Assembly: GCA_038321755.1 (NCBI GenBank)
Contig: JBBQFJ010000109.1
Span: forward strand, 1 to 11,907
Direction of reading: 5' to 3'
Origin: JALHSW01 sp038321755
GTDB lineage: Bacteria > Actinomycetota > Acidimicrobiia > IMCC26256 > PALSA-555
DNA: 11,907 nucleotides
Positions 1 to 6,876 of this stretch are shown here, in pieces; positions within the stretch are counted from its first letter, which is position 1; every line of letters starts with the position of its first letter. The notes beneath the pieces were generated by a model. The model was given only the letters and a program-made list of their open reading frames with translations, was not told the DNA's origin and did not search any database. The position numbers and the translations under genes are program-made.

Positions 1-1
1 G

Positions 2-1120
2 TTCACGATGGACAACGACGAGACGTACTGCCTGTTCGGCGGGAACCGTGTCCGTCGAACCGAGGTGCACGGTGACCCGACGCTGCTCGGCTTCGAGGTG
101 TCGGAGCACGAGCGTCGTCCACCCGGCGACCTGTGGAGCGCGGAGCTTGCCCCGTTCATCGCTCGACTCTCGACCGAAGGTGACGACGGGTGGACCGCGA
201 TCGCCGAGGAGTACGACCAGTACGGGGTGCGTGAGTTCCTCGAGATGCGACGTTGGTCCGAGGGGGCGATCGAGATGTTCGGTCTGCTCTTCAACCAGGA
301 AGCGCTGATGAACTCGTCGTTCCTCGAGCTGCTGCGCGAGGAGCTCGGCGACTACTACACCGATCTCGTCTACCTCGACGGCGGTACCGACAACCTCCCG
401 CGAGCGTTCCTCCCGGAGCTGAGCCGACACATCCGCTTCGGAGCGAAGATGACCGCGCTCGAGCAGACGGATGACGACGTCACGGTGCACTACCGCACGG
501 GCGCCGGACGGTTCTCGGTCACCGGTGACTACCTGATCCTCACCGTGCCGTTCCCCGTGCTGCGACACGTCGAGGTGCTCACGCCGTTCTCGCGCATGAA
601 GCAGCGCGCGATCCGCCAGCTGCACTACGACGCGTCGGCAAAGGTCTTCCTGCAGTTCCGTCGAAGGTTCTGGGAGGAGGACGACGGGATCGTAGGCGGT
701 GGGAGCGTCACCGATCTGGCCGTGCGCAACGTCTACTACCCAGACCACGGTCGCGACACCGGGCGCGGCGTGATGCTCGCCAGCTACACGTGGGGAGAGG
801 ACGCGCAGCGGTGGGGCTCGTTGTCGCCCGAGGACCGGTGCGTGCAGGCGCTGGAGGACGTGACGCGACTGCACCCACAGGCGATCGAGGACTTCGAGGT
901 CGGCGCATCGAAGATGTGGCACGACGACGAGTTCGCGGGTGGAGCGTTCGCGCTCTTCGATCCGGGTCAGCAGACCTTGTTGTACGAGGCGATCTGCGCA
1001 CCGGAGGGCCGTGTGCACTTCGCCGGCGAGCACGCGTCGCTGGCGCACGCGTGGATCCAGGGTGCGATCGAGTCGGGCGTTCGCGCCGCCGTCGAGGTGC
1101 ACGAGCGCGCCGTCGGCTGA
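2..1120 (+). CDS. Flavin-dependent amine oxidase, 5'-truncated by the window edge
   Basis: This is the C-terminal part of a flavin monoamine oxidase / L-amino-acid oxidase-type enzyme, which would oxidise an amine or amino acid with FAD and O2. The frame is open to the left edge. An ATG at 8 lies in mid-domain and is unlikely to be the true start, because the N-terminal Rossmann motif (GxGxxG) of the family is missing. Counting from that ATG, visible family marks are LDGGTDNLPRAF near residues 123-134 (substrate/FAD domain) and the C-terminal FAD-binding block near 333-361, with FAGEH at 338-342, W349 and GAIESG at 352-357. The stop is TGA at 1118-1120. An acyl-CoA synthetase follows 22 bases downstream, so cotranscription is possible. 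The family call is firm; the substrate is unknown. Confidence 0.85.
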   Translation, partial: FTMDNDETYCLFGGNRVRRTEVHGDPTLLGFEVSEHERRPPGDLWSAELAPFIARLSTEGDDGWTAIAEEYDQYGVREFLEMRRWSEGAIEMFGLLFNQEALMNSSFLELLREELGDYYTDLVYLDGGTDNLPRAFLPELSRHIRFGAKMTALEQTDDDVTVHYRTGAGRFSVTGDYLILTVPFPVLRHVEVLTPFSRMKQRAIRQLHYDASAKVFLQFRRRFWEEDDGIVGGGSVTDLAVRNVYYPDHGRDTGRGVMLASYTWGEDAQRWGSLSPEDRCVQALEDVTRLHPQAIEDFEVGASKMWHDDEFAGGAFALFDPGQQTLLYEAICAPEGRVHFAGEHASLAHAWIQGAIESGVRAAVEVHERAVG

Positions 1121-1138
1121 CCCCTGAGTAGGGTCGGC
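1116..1138 (+). other. Hairpin between amine oxidase stop and acyl-CoA synthetase start
   Basis: Arms 1116-1123 and 1131-1138 pair over 8 positions, one of them G-U, around a 7-base loop. The stem includes the upstream TGA stop and covers the only AGGG (1130-1133) that could serve as a weak ribosome site for the ATG at 1143. No T-run follows, so it is not a classical terminator. It could be an attenuator, or it could be chance in GC-rich DNA. Confidence 0.3.
1129..1134 (+). promoter_or_regulatory. Possible leaderless -10 element (TAGGGT) before the acyl-CoA synthetase
   Basis: TAGGGT fits the actinobacterial TANNNT -10 pattern and ends 8 bases before the ATG at 1143. Transcription would then begin at or next to the start codon. 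No convincing -35 is visible. Three other genes here that lack a ribosome site have the same arrangement, which is the main support. Confidence 0.35.
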
Positions 1139-1142
1139 GGCC

Positions 1143-2711
1143 ATGACGCCGACTCCGACCCCTGAGCCCCGACGCGGCATCGCGGCATGGGCCGCGGCCG
1201 AACCGGGTCGCCCGGCGTTGATCCTCGACGGCGAGGTGCGCACCTACGGGGCGTTCGTCGAGCGGGTCTCGCGCCTCGCTCGAGCGCTCGCCGGGAGCAA
1301 CATCGGTCCCGACGACCGCGTTGCGATCATGCTCCCGAACGGCTTCGAGTTCTTCGAGACCTGGGCCGCCGTCACCCGGCTCGGCGCGGCAGTGGTGCTC
1401 GTGAACTGGCACCTCAAGGCCGACGAGCTCGCGTACATCCTCACCGACTCGGGCGCCAAGGTCCTGGTGGCGCACGTCGACCTCGAGGAGTTCTGCCAGG
1501 CCGCGCTCGACCTCGTCCCCGGCTGCACGCCGCTGATGGTGGGGGGTGCTGCGCCCGTGGGCGCGGCCGACTACGAGGGGGTCATCGCCGCGGCCGAGCC
1601 CACGGCGGAAGGCATCGGCAGGGTCACGGAGCTCGTCGGGCTCGGATCGCCGATCTTCTACACCTCGGGCACGACGGGACGACCCAAGGGGGTCGTGCAC
1701 GGTCAGCCCGATGCCGAAGCGAGCATCCGTCAGATGGAAGGCCAGGCCGCGCTCTGGGGCTGGACGTCGGACGACGTCTACATCCTCTCGGGCCCGGCGT
1801 ATCACGCCGGACCGGGTGGCTGGACGATGGCGGCGCTCTACGTCGGAGCCCCGACGGTGATCCTTCCGTCGTTCGACCCGCTCGAATGGCTGCGGCTCGT
1901 CGACGCGCATCGAGTGACCTGCAGCTTCATGGTGCCGTCACACTTCATCCGCATCCTCGAGGTGCCGGAGGCGGAGCGCGCCGCGCTCGATCACTCGTCG
2001 CTGCGCCTGATCGCCCACGCCGGCGCGCCGTGCCCGGTCGTGGTCAAGCACCGCATCATCGAAGCGCTCGCGCCCTGCGAGATCGCAGAGCTCTACGGCA
2101 TGAGCGAGGGCGGGGCGACGCGCATCTCGATGGCCGAGTGGCTGGCCCGCCCGGGGAGCGTCGGCTCGCCATGGCCCGGGGTCGAAGTGCGGATCCTCGA
2201 CGACTCCGGGGAGCCGGTCGCGGTGGGGGAGACCGGCCTCATCTACGTGAAGCCGCCCGGTGGCGCGCGCTTCGAGTACCACGACGATCCCCAGAAGACG
2301 GCGTCGGTGTGGGCCGACGATGCGTTCAGCGTCGGCGACGTTGGTCATCTCGATGCCGACGGGTACCTGTACCTCACCGATCGTGCCGCCGACATGGTGA
2401 TCCGCGGCGGCGTCAACATCTATCCACGCGAGATCGAAGAGGTGCTCTACGAGCATCCGTCGGTCGTCGACTGCGCCGTGTTCGGCATCCCCGATGAGCG
2501 GCTCGGAGAGCGGCTGCACGCAGTGGTGGAGGTGCGCGAGATCGTCGACGTCGAGGTGCTGCGCGAGCACTGCCGTGAGCATCTCGCCGACTTCAAGGTG
2601 CCGGCGTCGTACGAGCTGGTCGGGAAGCTGCCACGTCAGCCGAACGGCAAGGTGCTGAAGCGGTTCCTGCGCGAGCCGTTCTGGGAAGGCCGCGAGAGCA
2701 AGATCGTCTAG
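1143..2711 (+). CDS. AMP-forming acyl-CoA synthetase (FadD-like)
   Basis: A 522-residue member of the ANL adenylating superfamily. It would activate a carboxylic acid as acyl-AMP and transfer it to CoA, the entry step to beta-oxidation. The motifs are complete: the phosphate-binding loop YTSGTTGRPKG at 173-183; YGMSEGG at 318-324 with the Mg/ATP-contacting Glu322; TDR near 412-414; the hinge and CoA-binding region GGVNIYPREIEE near 422-433; and the C-terminal catalytic lysine in PNGK, Lys503. Length is normal for the family. The ATG at 1143 is the first start after the upstream stop and gives a standard N-terminus; it has only a weak AGGG upstream. The stop TAG shares the palindrome CTAG (2708-2711) with the stop of the convergent nucleotidyltransferase gene. 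Substrate class (fatty, sterol or aromatic acid) cannot be decided. Confidence 0.93.
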   Translation: MTPTPTPEPRRGIAAWAAAEPGRPALILDGEVRTYGAFVERVSRLARALAGSNIGPDDRVAIMLPNGFEFFETWAAVTRLGAAVVLVNWHLKADELAYILTDSGAKVLVAHVDLEEFCQAALDLVPGCTPLMVGGAAPVGAADYEGVIAAAEPTAEGIGRVTELVGLGSPIFYTSGTTGRPKGVVHGQPDAEASIRQMEGQAALWGWTSDDVYILSGPAYHAGPGGWTMAALYVGAPTVILPSFDPLEWLRLVDAHRVTCSFMVPSHFIRILEVPEAERAALDHSSLRLIAHAGAPCPVVVKHRIIEALAPCEIAELYGMSEGGATRISMAEWLARPGSVGSPWPGVEVRILDDSGEPVAVGETGLIYVKPPGGARFEYHDDPQKTASVWADDAFSVGDVGHLDADGYLYLTDRAADMVIRGGVNIYPREIEEVLYEHPSVVDCAVFGIPDERLGERLHAVVEVREIVDVEVLREHCREHLADFKVPASYELVGKLPRQPNGKVLKRFLREPFWEGRESKIV

Positions 2712-3235
2712 TCGCGGTCCTGTTCCGCGAGCTCATCGCGAAGCGCGTAGAGCTGCGGGAGCGCGGCGCGGTCCTTGTCGCGGTTCGCGGTCTCCTTCGA
2801 CCGGATGATGTCCTCGAGCGCGGCAACCCGGACGATGAAGCCACCGACGTCGAACGGTTGCGAACGCTCGATGAGATCCTCGAAGCCGTTGGGGAACGCG
2901 GCGGGGCGGAACGAGAGGTCGAAGTCTCCGTGGTCGGTGACGAGGTTGAGCATCTGCATCTTCTCGAGGAAGTGCTCGTCGCAGTGGAACGGAACACCAT
3001 CCGGTTCGGCGCGGGTGCGGATGCGCGCGCCGACCTCGTCGAGGGCGCGGCAGAGTCGGCGGAGGTTCTCGGGATCCGGGTCGGGGGTGATGTCCGCGTC
3101 ATAGGTGAAGAGCCCCGAACCGTGGAGGACTGCCGCGAAGCCACCGATGACCACGAACCGCACCTGGTGCGCGGCGAGTGTGCGCAGGATGGCTTGCGGT
3201 TCGAACCTCGGGGGTCGGCGTCGCTCGCTAGACAT
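2708..3235 (-). CDS. AbiEii-like nucleotidyltransferase, putative toxin of an XRE/NTase pair
   Basis: A 175-residue protein of the polymerase-beta-type nucleotidyltransferase fold, like AbiEii/MenA toxins and related stand-alone NTases. The core motif is IGGFAAVLHGSGLFTYDAD at 30-48, giving the Gly-Gly pair 31-32, a Gly-Ser at 39-40 and the metal-binding aspartates Asp46 and Asp48. A third acidic position is likely in GDFDL near 103-107. The later block SKETANRDKD at 146-155 resembles the conserved K...R.KD segment of AbiEii relatives. Family members transfer nucleotides to tRNA or to partner proteins; the target here is unknown. The start ATG at 3235 overlaps the end of the XRE gene by 8 bases (ATGTCTAG) and has no ribosome site, so translation is probably coupled. 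The frame stays open further upstream, to a candidate start at 3394, but that stretch lies inside the XRE gene in another frame. It could also be a housekeeping NTase rather than a toxin. Confidence 0.75.
   Translation of the reverse strand: MSSERRRPPRFEPQAILRTLAAHQVRFVVIGGFAAVLHGSGLFTYDADITPDPDPENLRRLCRALDEVGARIRTRAEPDGVPFHCDEHFLEKMQMLNLVTDHGDFDLSFRPAAFPNGFEDLIERSQPFDVGGFIVRVAALEDIIRSKETANRDKDRAALPQLYALRDELAEQDRD
2712..2730. terminator. Hairpin at the convergent gene junction, possible bidirectional terminator
   Basis: TCGCGG (2712-2717) and CCGCGA (2725-2730) form a 6-base-pair stem with a 7-base loop, starting directly after the acyl-CoA synthetase stop. It lies inside the last codons of the opposing nucleotidyltransferase gene. 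There is no T-tract on either side, so intrinsic termination is uncertain. Confidence 0.3.
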
Positions 3236-3587
3236 CGGACGCGACTGGTCGTGCGTCCTGCGCCAGCTCGTACGCGCGCGCCGCACTCGCGTAGTAGTCG
3301 AGGCGCTCCTCGGGGGTGAGGGTGAGCTGGCGCAGGATCTGGGTGCGGTCGACGTCGTCGTGGCGGCGGAACACGAGGTCGGCCTCGAAGCCACAGGCCT
3401 GCAGCGCCCGGGCGAGGGTGTCGATCCGCGGCACCTCGAGGTCGCGCTCCCACCGGGAGACGACTGGCTGGGTGGTGCCGATGCGCTCGGCGAGCGCGGC
3501 CTGGCTCAGGCCCGAGATGAGGCGGGCCTCTCGGATCAGCGCACCCACCTCGAGGCGGCTCAGCGTCTGCCGGTCCGGTCGATCCAT
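3228..3587 (-). CDS. XRE-family helix-turn-helix protein, putative antitoxin/autorepressor
   Basis: A 119-residue DNA-binding protein. The Cro/cI-type HTH spans about residues 15-63: IREARLISGLSQAALAERIG leads into the recognition helix TTQPVVSRWERD (38-49), followed by a PRIDTLARAL helix. The C-terminal half (about 66-119) is not part of the HTH and includes TPEERLDYYASAARAYELAQ at 91-110, predicted helical, a candidate partner-binding tail. It is the first gene of a two-gene unit with the nucleotidyltransferase, overlapping it by 8 bases, an order typical of toxin-antitoxin pairs with an autoregulating HTH protein. The ATG at 3587 has no ribosome site but sits 6 bases after an extended -10, so leaderless expression is likely. 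The HTH call is firm; the antitoxin role is inference. Confidence 0.8.
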   Translation of the reverse strand: MDRPDRQTLSRLEVGALIREARLISGLSQAALAERIGTTQPVVSRWERDLEVPRIDTLARALQACGFEADLVFRRHDDVDRTQILRQLTLTPEERLDYYASAARAYELAQDARPVASDV

Positions 3588-3597
3588 GCGTAGATCG
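3580..3597. promoter_or_regulatory. Inverted repeat over the XRE start codon, candidate operator
   Basis: CGATC (3580-3584) and GATCG (3593-3597) form an inverted repeat with an 8-base centre that contains the XRE start codon. The right arm overlaps the -10 element. This is where an autorepressor site would be expected. A nearby direct repeat GTAT-CAG-GTAT (3597-3607) is another candidate. Confidence 0.35.
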
Positions 3598-3602
3598 TAT
3601 CA
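3594..3602 (-). promoter_or_regulatory. Extended -10 promoter (TGATACGAT) of the XRE/NTase unit
   Basis: On the - strand, TGA precedes TACGAT, an extended -10 (TGn-TAnnnT). It ends 6 bases before the XRE ATG, placing the transcript start at or beside the start codon. A weak -35 (TTCCAG, 3617-3622) lies about 17 bases further up. The promoter fills the 41-base gap after the short acyl-CoA dehydrogenase gene, so the pair has its own transcription signal. Confidence 0.5.
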
Positions 3603-3628
3603 GGTATGGAGGGATGCTGGAAACACAC

Positions 3629-4648
3629 TCAGCGAGCGAACAGGAGCTCCGCGAGGCGGTCGTGATGCCAGGTCGTCGTGCCCATCCAGAACTCCGACCC
3701 GAAGGCATGGCGGGTGAACAGGTGGAGGTCGCACTCCCACGTGTAGCCGATGCCGCCGAACACCTGCTGGGCGTCCTTGCCGGCCTTCGTCGCCGCGGTG
3801 CCGGCCGCGGCCTTGGCGACGTGGACGGCCCGGTGCCGCTCGCGGTCGCCCGCGTCGAGCGTCATCGACGCGTACTGCACGGCGGCCGTCGCGCGCTCGA
3901 CGGCGAGCGACGTGTCGGCGAGCTTGTGCTGGATCGCCTGGAACGAGCCGATCGGCACGTCGAACTGGATCCGTTCCTTCGCGTACGCGAGCGCCATGTC
4001 GAACAGGCGCCGTGCGGTGCCGACCATCTCGGCGGCGAGCGCGACGGTCGAACGCTCGATCGCGGCGTCGAACGCGTCCCGGTCGAAGGACACGGCATCG
4101 CCGACGTGCGCCTTGTGCTCGAATCCCACTTCGAAGAGCCGACGCGAGAAGTCGGCCGTCACGACCTGGCGGAGGGCCACGTCGGCGGCCCGAACGACGC
4201 GGAGCGTCGGACTCCCCGCCTCGGAGCGCGACACCACGACGATCCACTCGGCGCGGTCGGCCTCGGGCACGAACGTCTTCACCGATTCGTCGTTCATGGT
4301 CCAGACGCCGTCAGCACCGGCGAGCGCGACGGTCGCCGTCGAGTCGCCGGCGAGCACGGCGTCGAGACGGTCGTCACCCGCGGCAGCGAGGAGCGGTGCT
4401 GCGAGCGCGACGGTCGGGAAGAAGAGACCCGGGGCCGCCACGTACCCGACCTCCTCGAGGAACAGGCACAGGTCCGAGCACGGACCGGCGCCGAGGGCGG
4501 CGAAGTCGCGGAGGTGCCCCCACAGCGGGTCGGCCGCGCTCGGGTCGTCGATGTGCGCGCGCAGCAGCGTGGTCGGGCACTCCTTGGCGAGCAGGTTGCG
4601 CGCCGTGTCCCGCAGCAGCTGCTGGTCGTCGGAGAGTGAGAAGTCCAT
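3629..4648 (-). CDS. Acyl-CoA dehydrogenase-like protein, short FadE subunit
   Basis: A 339-residue acyl-CoA dehydrogenase-fold protein. The N-terminal helical domain starts MDFSLSDDQQLLRDTARNLL. The middle beta domain is reduced, and the C-terminal helical domain carries YAKERIQFDVPIGSFQAIQH at 222-241 and QQVFGGIGYTWECDLHLFTR at 294-313. It looks like the beta-type partner in heterotetrameric FadE enzymes such as the mycobacterial sterol side-chain dehydrogenases. The family's C-terminal base position (EGT in medium-chain enzymes) reads M322-G-T, and no Glu aligns well with the alternative position, so it is probably not active alone. It lies 27 bases after the full-length FadE gene. AGGA repeats 4-10 bases before the ATG provide a ribosome site. 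The heteromer role is inference from length and neighbour. Confidence 0.82.
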   Translation of the reverse strand: MDFSLSDDQQLLRDTARNLLAKECPTTLLRAHIDDPSAADPLWGHLRDFAALGAGPCSDLCLFLEEVGYVAAPGLFFPTVALAAPLLAAAGDDRLDAVLAGDSTATVALAGADGVWTMNDESVKTFVPEADRAEWIVVVSRSEAGSPTLRVVRAADVALRQVVTADFSRRLFEVGFEHKAHVGDAVSFDRDAFDAAIERSTVALAAEMVGTARRLFDMALAYAKERIQFDVPIGSFQAIQHKLADTSLAVERATAAVQYASMTLDAGDRERHRAVHVAKAAAGTAATKAGKDAQQVFGGIGYTWECDLHLFTRHAFGSEFWMGTTTWHHDRLAELLFAR

Positions 4649-4675
4649 CCGGTCCTGTCCTGCTTCTGTCCGGCG

Positions 4676-5857
4676 CTACGAACGGGGAAGCCCGAGCACG
4701 CGCTGGGCGATGATGTTGCGCTGGATCTCGGAGGTCCCGCCGGCCACGGTGTTCGCGAAGCTCATGAAGAACATGTCGACCCAGCGACCGCGCTCCTCGC
4801 CTCGGTCGGGGTCACGGACGGCGCCGTACGCACCCTGCAGCTCCATGCCGAGCTCGTACGTGGCCTTGCCGAGCTCGGACGTCGCCACCTTCATGTACGA
4901 GTGCTCGGGTGCCGACGACCCCTGCGCGAAGCTCGCGAAGCCCCGATATCCCATCGCGCGCAGCGACGCGGCCTGTTCGTACATCGCCGCGATCTGTCGG
5001 CGGACCCCGGTGTCATCGCCGAGGCCGTTGCGGTTCGCGAGGTCGACGAGCGAGTCGATCGTCGACTCGAGCCGCGAGACGCCTTCCACCCAGAGTCCGG
5101 CGCGCTCATGTGCGAGGGATCCCTGCGTGAGTCGCCACCCACCGTTGAGCTCGCCCACGAGGTTCTCGGCCGGGACCGCGACGTCGTCGAAGAAGACCTC
5201 GGCGAAGTGCGCGGCGCCGGAGATGTGCCGGAGCGGGCGGATGTCGATGCCCGGCGTGTCCATGTCGACGATGAGCAGGCTGATGCCCTTGTGCTTCGGG
5301 ACGTCGGGGTCCGTCCGCACGTAGACGAAGCACTTCTGTGCGACGTGTGCGTAGCTCGTCCAGACCTTCTGACCGTTCACGACGAACTGGTCGCCGTCGA
5401 GTACCGCGCGAGTCGACAGGCCCGCGAGGTCAGAGCCGGCACCCGGCTCGCTCATCCCGATGCACCAGACCGTGTCGCCCCGGATCGCGGATGGCACGAG
5501 CATGCGCTGCTCGTCGTTGCCGAACTCGAGCAGGCTCGGCGCGACGATCGCGTACCCGGGGAAGTGCAGCGAGCGCGGGATCCGGCGCCGCGCCATCTCC
5601 TCGAGGTACACGAGCGTCTGGATCGGCGTGGCGTCTCGGCCGCCGAGCTCGGGCCCGTACGCCGGGATCATCCAGCCGTGGTCGAAGAGCGCGGCCTGCC
5701 AGTCACGGGCCCACTGCGGGATGATCTCGTCGCGGTCGTCGGCCCCGCTGTCCATCATGTCGAATCCGGCGAGCACCTCCGGGGGCGCGAACTCGTCCAG
5801 GAAGGCGACGAGATCGTCGCGGAACTGCGTCTCTTCGGGTCCCCAGGCGAGGCGCAC
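4676..5857 (-). CDS. Acyl-CoA dehydrogenase, full-length FadE subunit
   Basis: A 393-residue FAD enzyme that introduces an alpha,beta double bond into an acyl-CoA. Visible marks are WCIGMSEPGAGSDLAGLSTR at 131-150 (FAD and substrate contacts), VNGQKVWTSYA at 160-170, LAHERAG at 249-255 with Glu251 as the probable catalytic base (the position used by isovaleryl-CoA dehydrogenase and FadE26-type enzymes), and the C-terminal GGTSEIQRNIIAQRVLGLPR at 373-392. Length is normal. The start is GTG at 5857, only 7 bases after the SDR stop, so it sits mid-operon. The following short FadE is its likely partner in an alpha2beta2 complex. FadE complexes of this kind act on sterol side chains in mycobacteria; the substrate here is not known. 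Confidence 0.92.
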   Translation of the reverse strand: MRLAWGPEETQFRDDLVAFLDEFAPPEVLAGFDMMDSGADDRDEIIPQWARDWQAALFDHGWMIPAYGPELGGRDATPIQTLVYLEEMARRRIPRSLHFPGYAIVAPSLLEFGNDEQRMLVPSAIRGDTVWCIGMSEPGAGSDLAGLSTRAVLDGDQFVVNGQKVWTSYAHVAQKCFVYVRTDPDVPKHKGISLLIVDMDTPGIDIRPLRHISGAAHFAEVFFDDVAVPAENLVGELNGGWRLTQGSLAHERAGLWVEGVSRLESTIDSLVDLANRNGLGDDTGVRRQIAAMYEQAASLRAMGYRGFASFAQGSSAPEHSYMKVATSELGKATYELGMELQGAYGAVRDPDRGEERGRWVDMFFMSFANTVAGGTSEIQRNIIAQRVLGLPRS

Positions 5858-5864
5858 AGCGCGC

Positions 5865-6773
5865 CTAGCCCTCGAAGCTCAGGATGAACGGCGGGATGCC
5901 CGGCGCCGTCTTCGAGAAGAGCTGGTCCTTGCCCGCAGCGATGGACTCGATGGTGAACTGGCCCTCGCTCGTGATCTGGCTCACCGGGCGCCATCCCTCG
6001 ACGATCTGGCAGACACCCCCACCGATCTTCACGATCTGGCCGGAGACGCCTCCGGAGAGGTCGGACGCGAGCCAGCCGACGGCGGCGGCGACGTTGCCCG
6101 GGTCGAGCGATGCCTTCGCGTCGTCGGCCATGCCGCCCATCAAGTCCTCGGTGAGTCGCGTGAGCGCGACGGGTGCGATCGCGTTGACCCGGACGCCGAA
6201 CCGCTCGAGCTCACGCGCGAGGACGATGGTCATCGACGCGATGCCGGCTTTCGCCGCCGCGTAGTTGGCCTGCCCGGCGTTGCCGTAGAGACCCGACTCC
6301 GATGCGGTGTTCACGATCTTGGCGTTCACCGACTCGCCACTGTCCTTGGACTTCTGGCGCCAGTAGCTCGCCGCGAAGTGGGCGGGTGCGAAGTGGCCCT
6401 TGAGGTGGACCTTGATGACCGCGTCCCATTCCTCCTCGGTCATGTTGAAGCTCATCTTGTCGCGGAGGATCCCGGCGTTGTTGATGAGGATGTCGAGCCC
6501 ACCGAACGCGTCGACCGCCTGGTTGACGAACGCCTCGGCGCCGGCCCAGGTCGAGATGTCGTCGGTGTTCGCCGCGGCCTTGCCGCCGGCGGCGATGATC
6601 TCGTCCGCGACCTGCTGCGCGGGGCCGGCGTCGGAGCCTTCGCCCGACCGCGCCCCGCCGAGGTCGTTGACCACGACGGAGGCGCCCTCGCCGGCCAGGA
6701 GCAGCGCTTCCTCCCGGCCGATGCCGCGCCCGGCACCGGTGACGATCGCGACCTTGCCGTCGAACAGACCCAT
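5865..6773 (-). CDS. SDR-family 3-hydroxyacyl-CoA dehydrogenase (17-beta-HSD4-like)
   Basis: A 302-residue classical short-chain dehydrogenase. It would oxidise a 3-hydroxyacyl-CoA or a hydroxysteroid with NAD(P)+. The cofactor motif TGAGRGIG is at 12-19, NNAG at 98-101 and VHLKG at 122-126 (the His here is usual for the multifunctional-enzyme-2/HSD4 branch). The catalytic residues are Ser158, Tyr171 and Lys175 in YAAAK. A C-terminal extension of about 45 residues beyond the SDR core is also typical of that branch. AGGGAG (6780-6785) lies 6 bases before the ATG at 6773 and fixes the start. It is the first gene of an operon with the two acyl-CoA dehydrogenases. A perfect 7+7 palindrome sits about 43 bases upstream of the ATG. 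Confidence 0.9.
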   Translation of the reverse strand: MGLFDGKVAIVTGAGRGIGREEALLLAGEGASVVVNDLGGARSGEGSDAGPAQQVADEIIAAGGKAAANTDDISTWAGAEAFVNQAVDAFGGLDILINNAGILRDKMSFNMTEEEWDAVIKVHLKGHFAPAHFAASYWRQKSKDSGESVNAKIVNTASESGLYGNAGQANYAAAKAGIASMTIVLARELERFGVRVNAIAPVALTRLTEDLMGGMADDAKASLDPGNVAAAVGWLASDLSGGVSGQIVKIGGGVCQIVEGWRPVSQITSEGQFTIESIAAGKDQLFSKTAPGIPPFILSFEG

Positions 6774-6779
6774 CCCTGT

Positions 6780-6785
6780 CTCCCT
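6780..6785 (-). promoter_or_regulatory. Ribosome binding site of the SDR gene
   Basis: AGGGAG on the - strand ends 6 bases before the ATG at 6773, a good match to the anti-Shine-Dalgarno sequence. It shows that this gene, unlike several neighbours, is translated from a leadered transcript. Confidence 0.7.
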
Positions 6786-6815
6786 GTCGTGGACCGACTC
6801 ACACGCCGGGCGAAC

Positions 6816-6831
6816 CTGACGTGGACGTCAG
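6816..6831. promoter_or_regulatory. Perfect palindrome upstream of the SDR/FadE operon, candidate operator
   Basis: CTGACGT-GG-ACGTCAG has perfect 7-base arms with a 2-base centre. It lies 43-58 bases upstream of the SDR start. A -10-like TAGAGT (- strand, 6832-6837) abuts its upstream side, so the palindrome would cover the transcript start, a usual place for a repressor. The form suits a TetR-type dimer, but no regulator gene is present in the window. It does not match the published KstR motif as I recall it. Confidence 0.5.
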
Positions 6832-6876
6832 ACTCTACCGACGCCTGGGAACCGGCGAGCAAGTGGCGCGGACGGG

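Noticed and set aside
708..1910. Long - strand open frame of about 400 codons opposite the amine oxidase and acyl-CoA synthetase
   Set aside because: Arginine-rich shadow; the + strand has full adenylation motifs.
3236..3394. N-terminal extension of the nucleotidyltransferase frame
   Set aside because: It lies inside the XRE gene in another frame, with serine/threonine/arginine-rich shadow-like sequence. The ATG at 3235 gives a normal N-terminus.
3750..5324. Long + strand open frame of about 524 codons rich in S, R, A and T
   Set aside because: Shadow of the two acyl-CoA dehydrogenase genes; no domain visible.
6816..6831. Palindrome as a KstR or KstR2 site
   Set aside because: The arms CTGACGT/ACGTCAG do not match the mycobacterial KstR or KstR2 motifs as I know them, so no named regulator is assigned.
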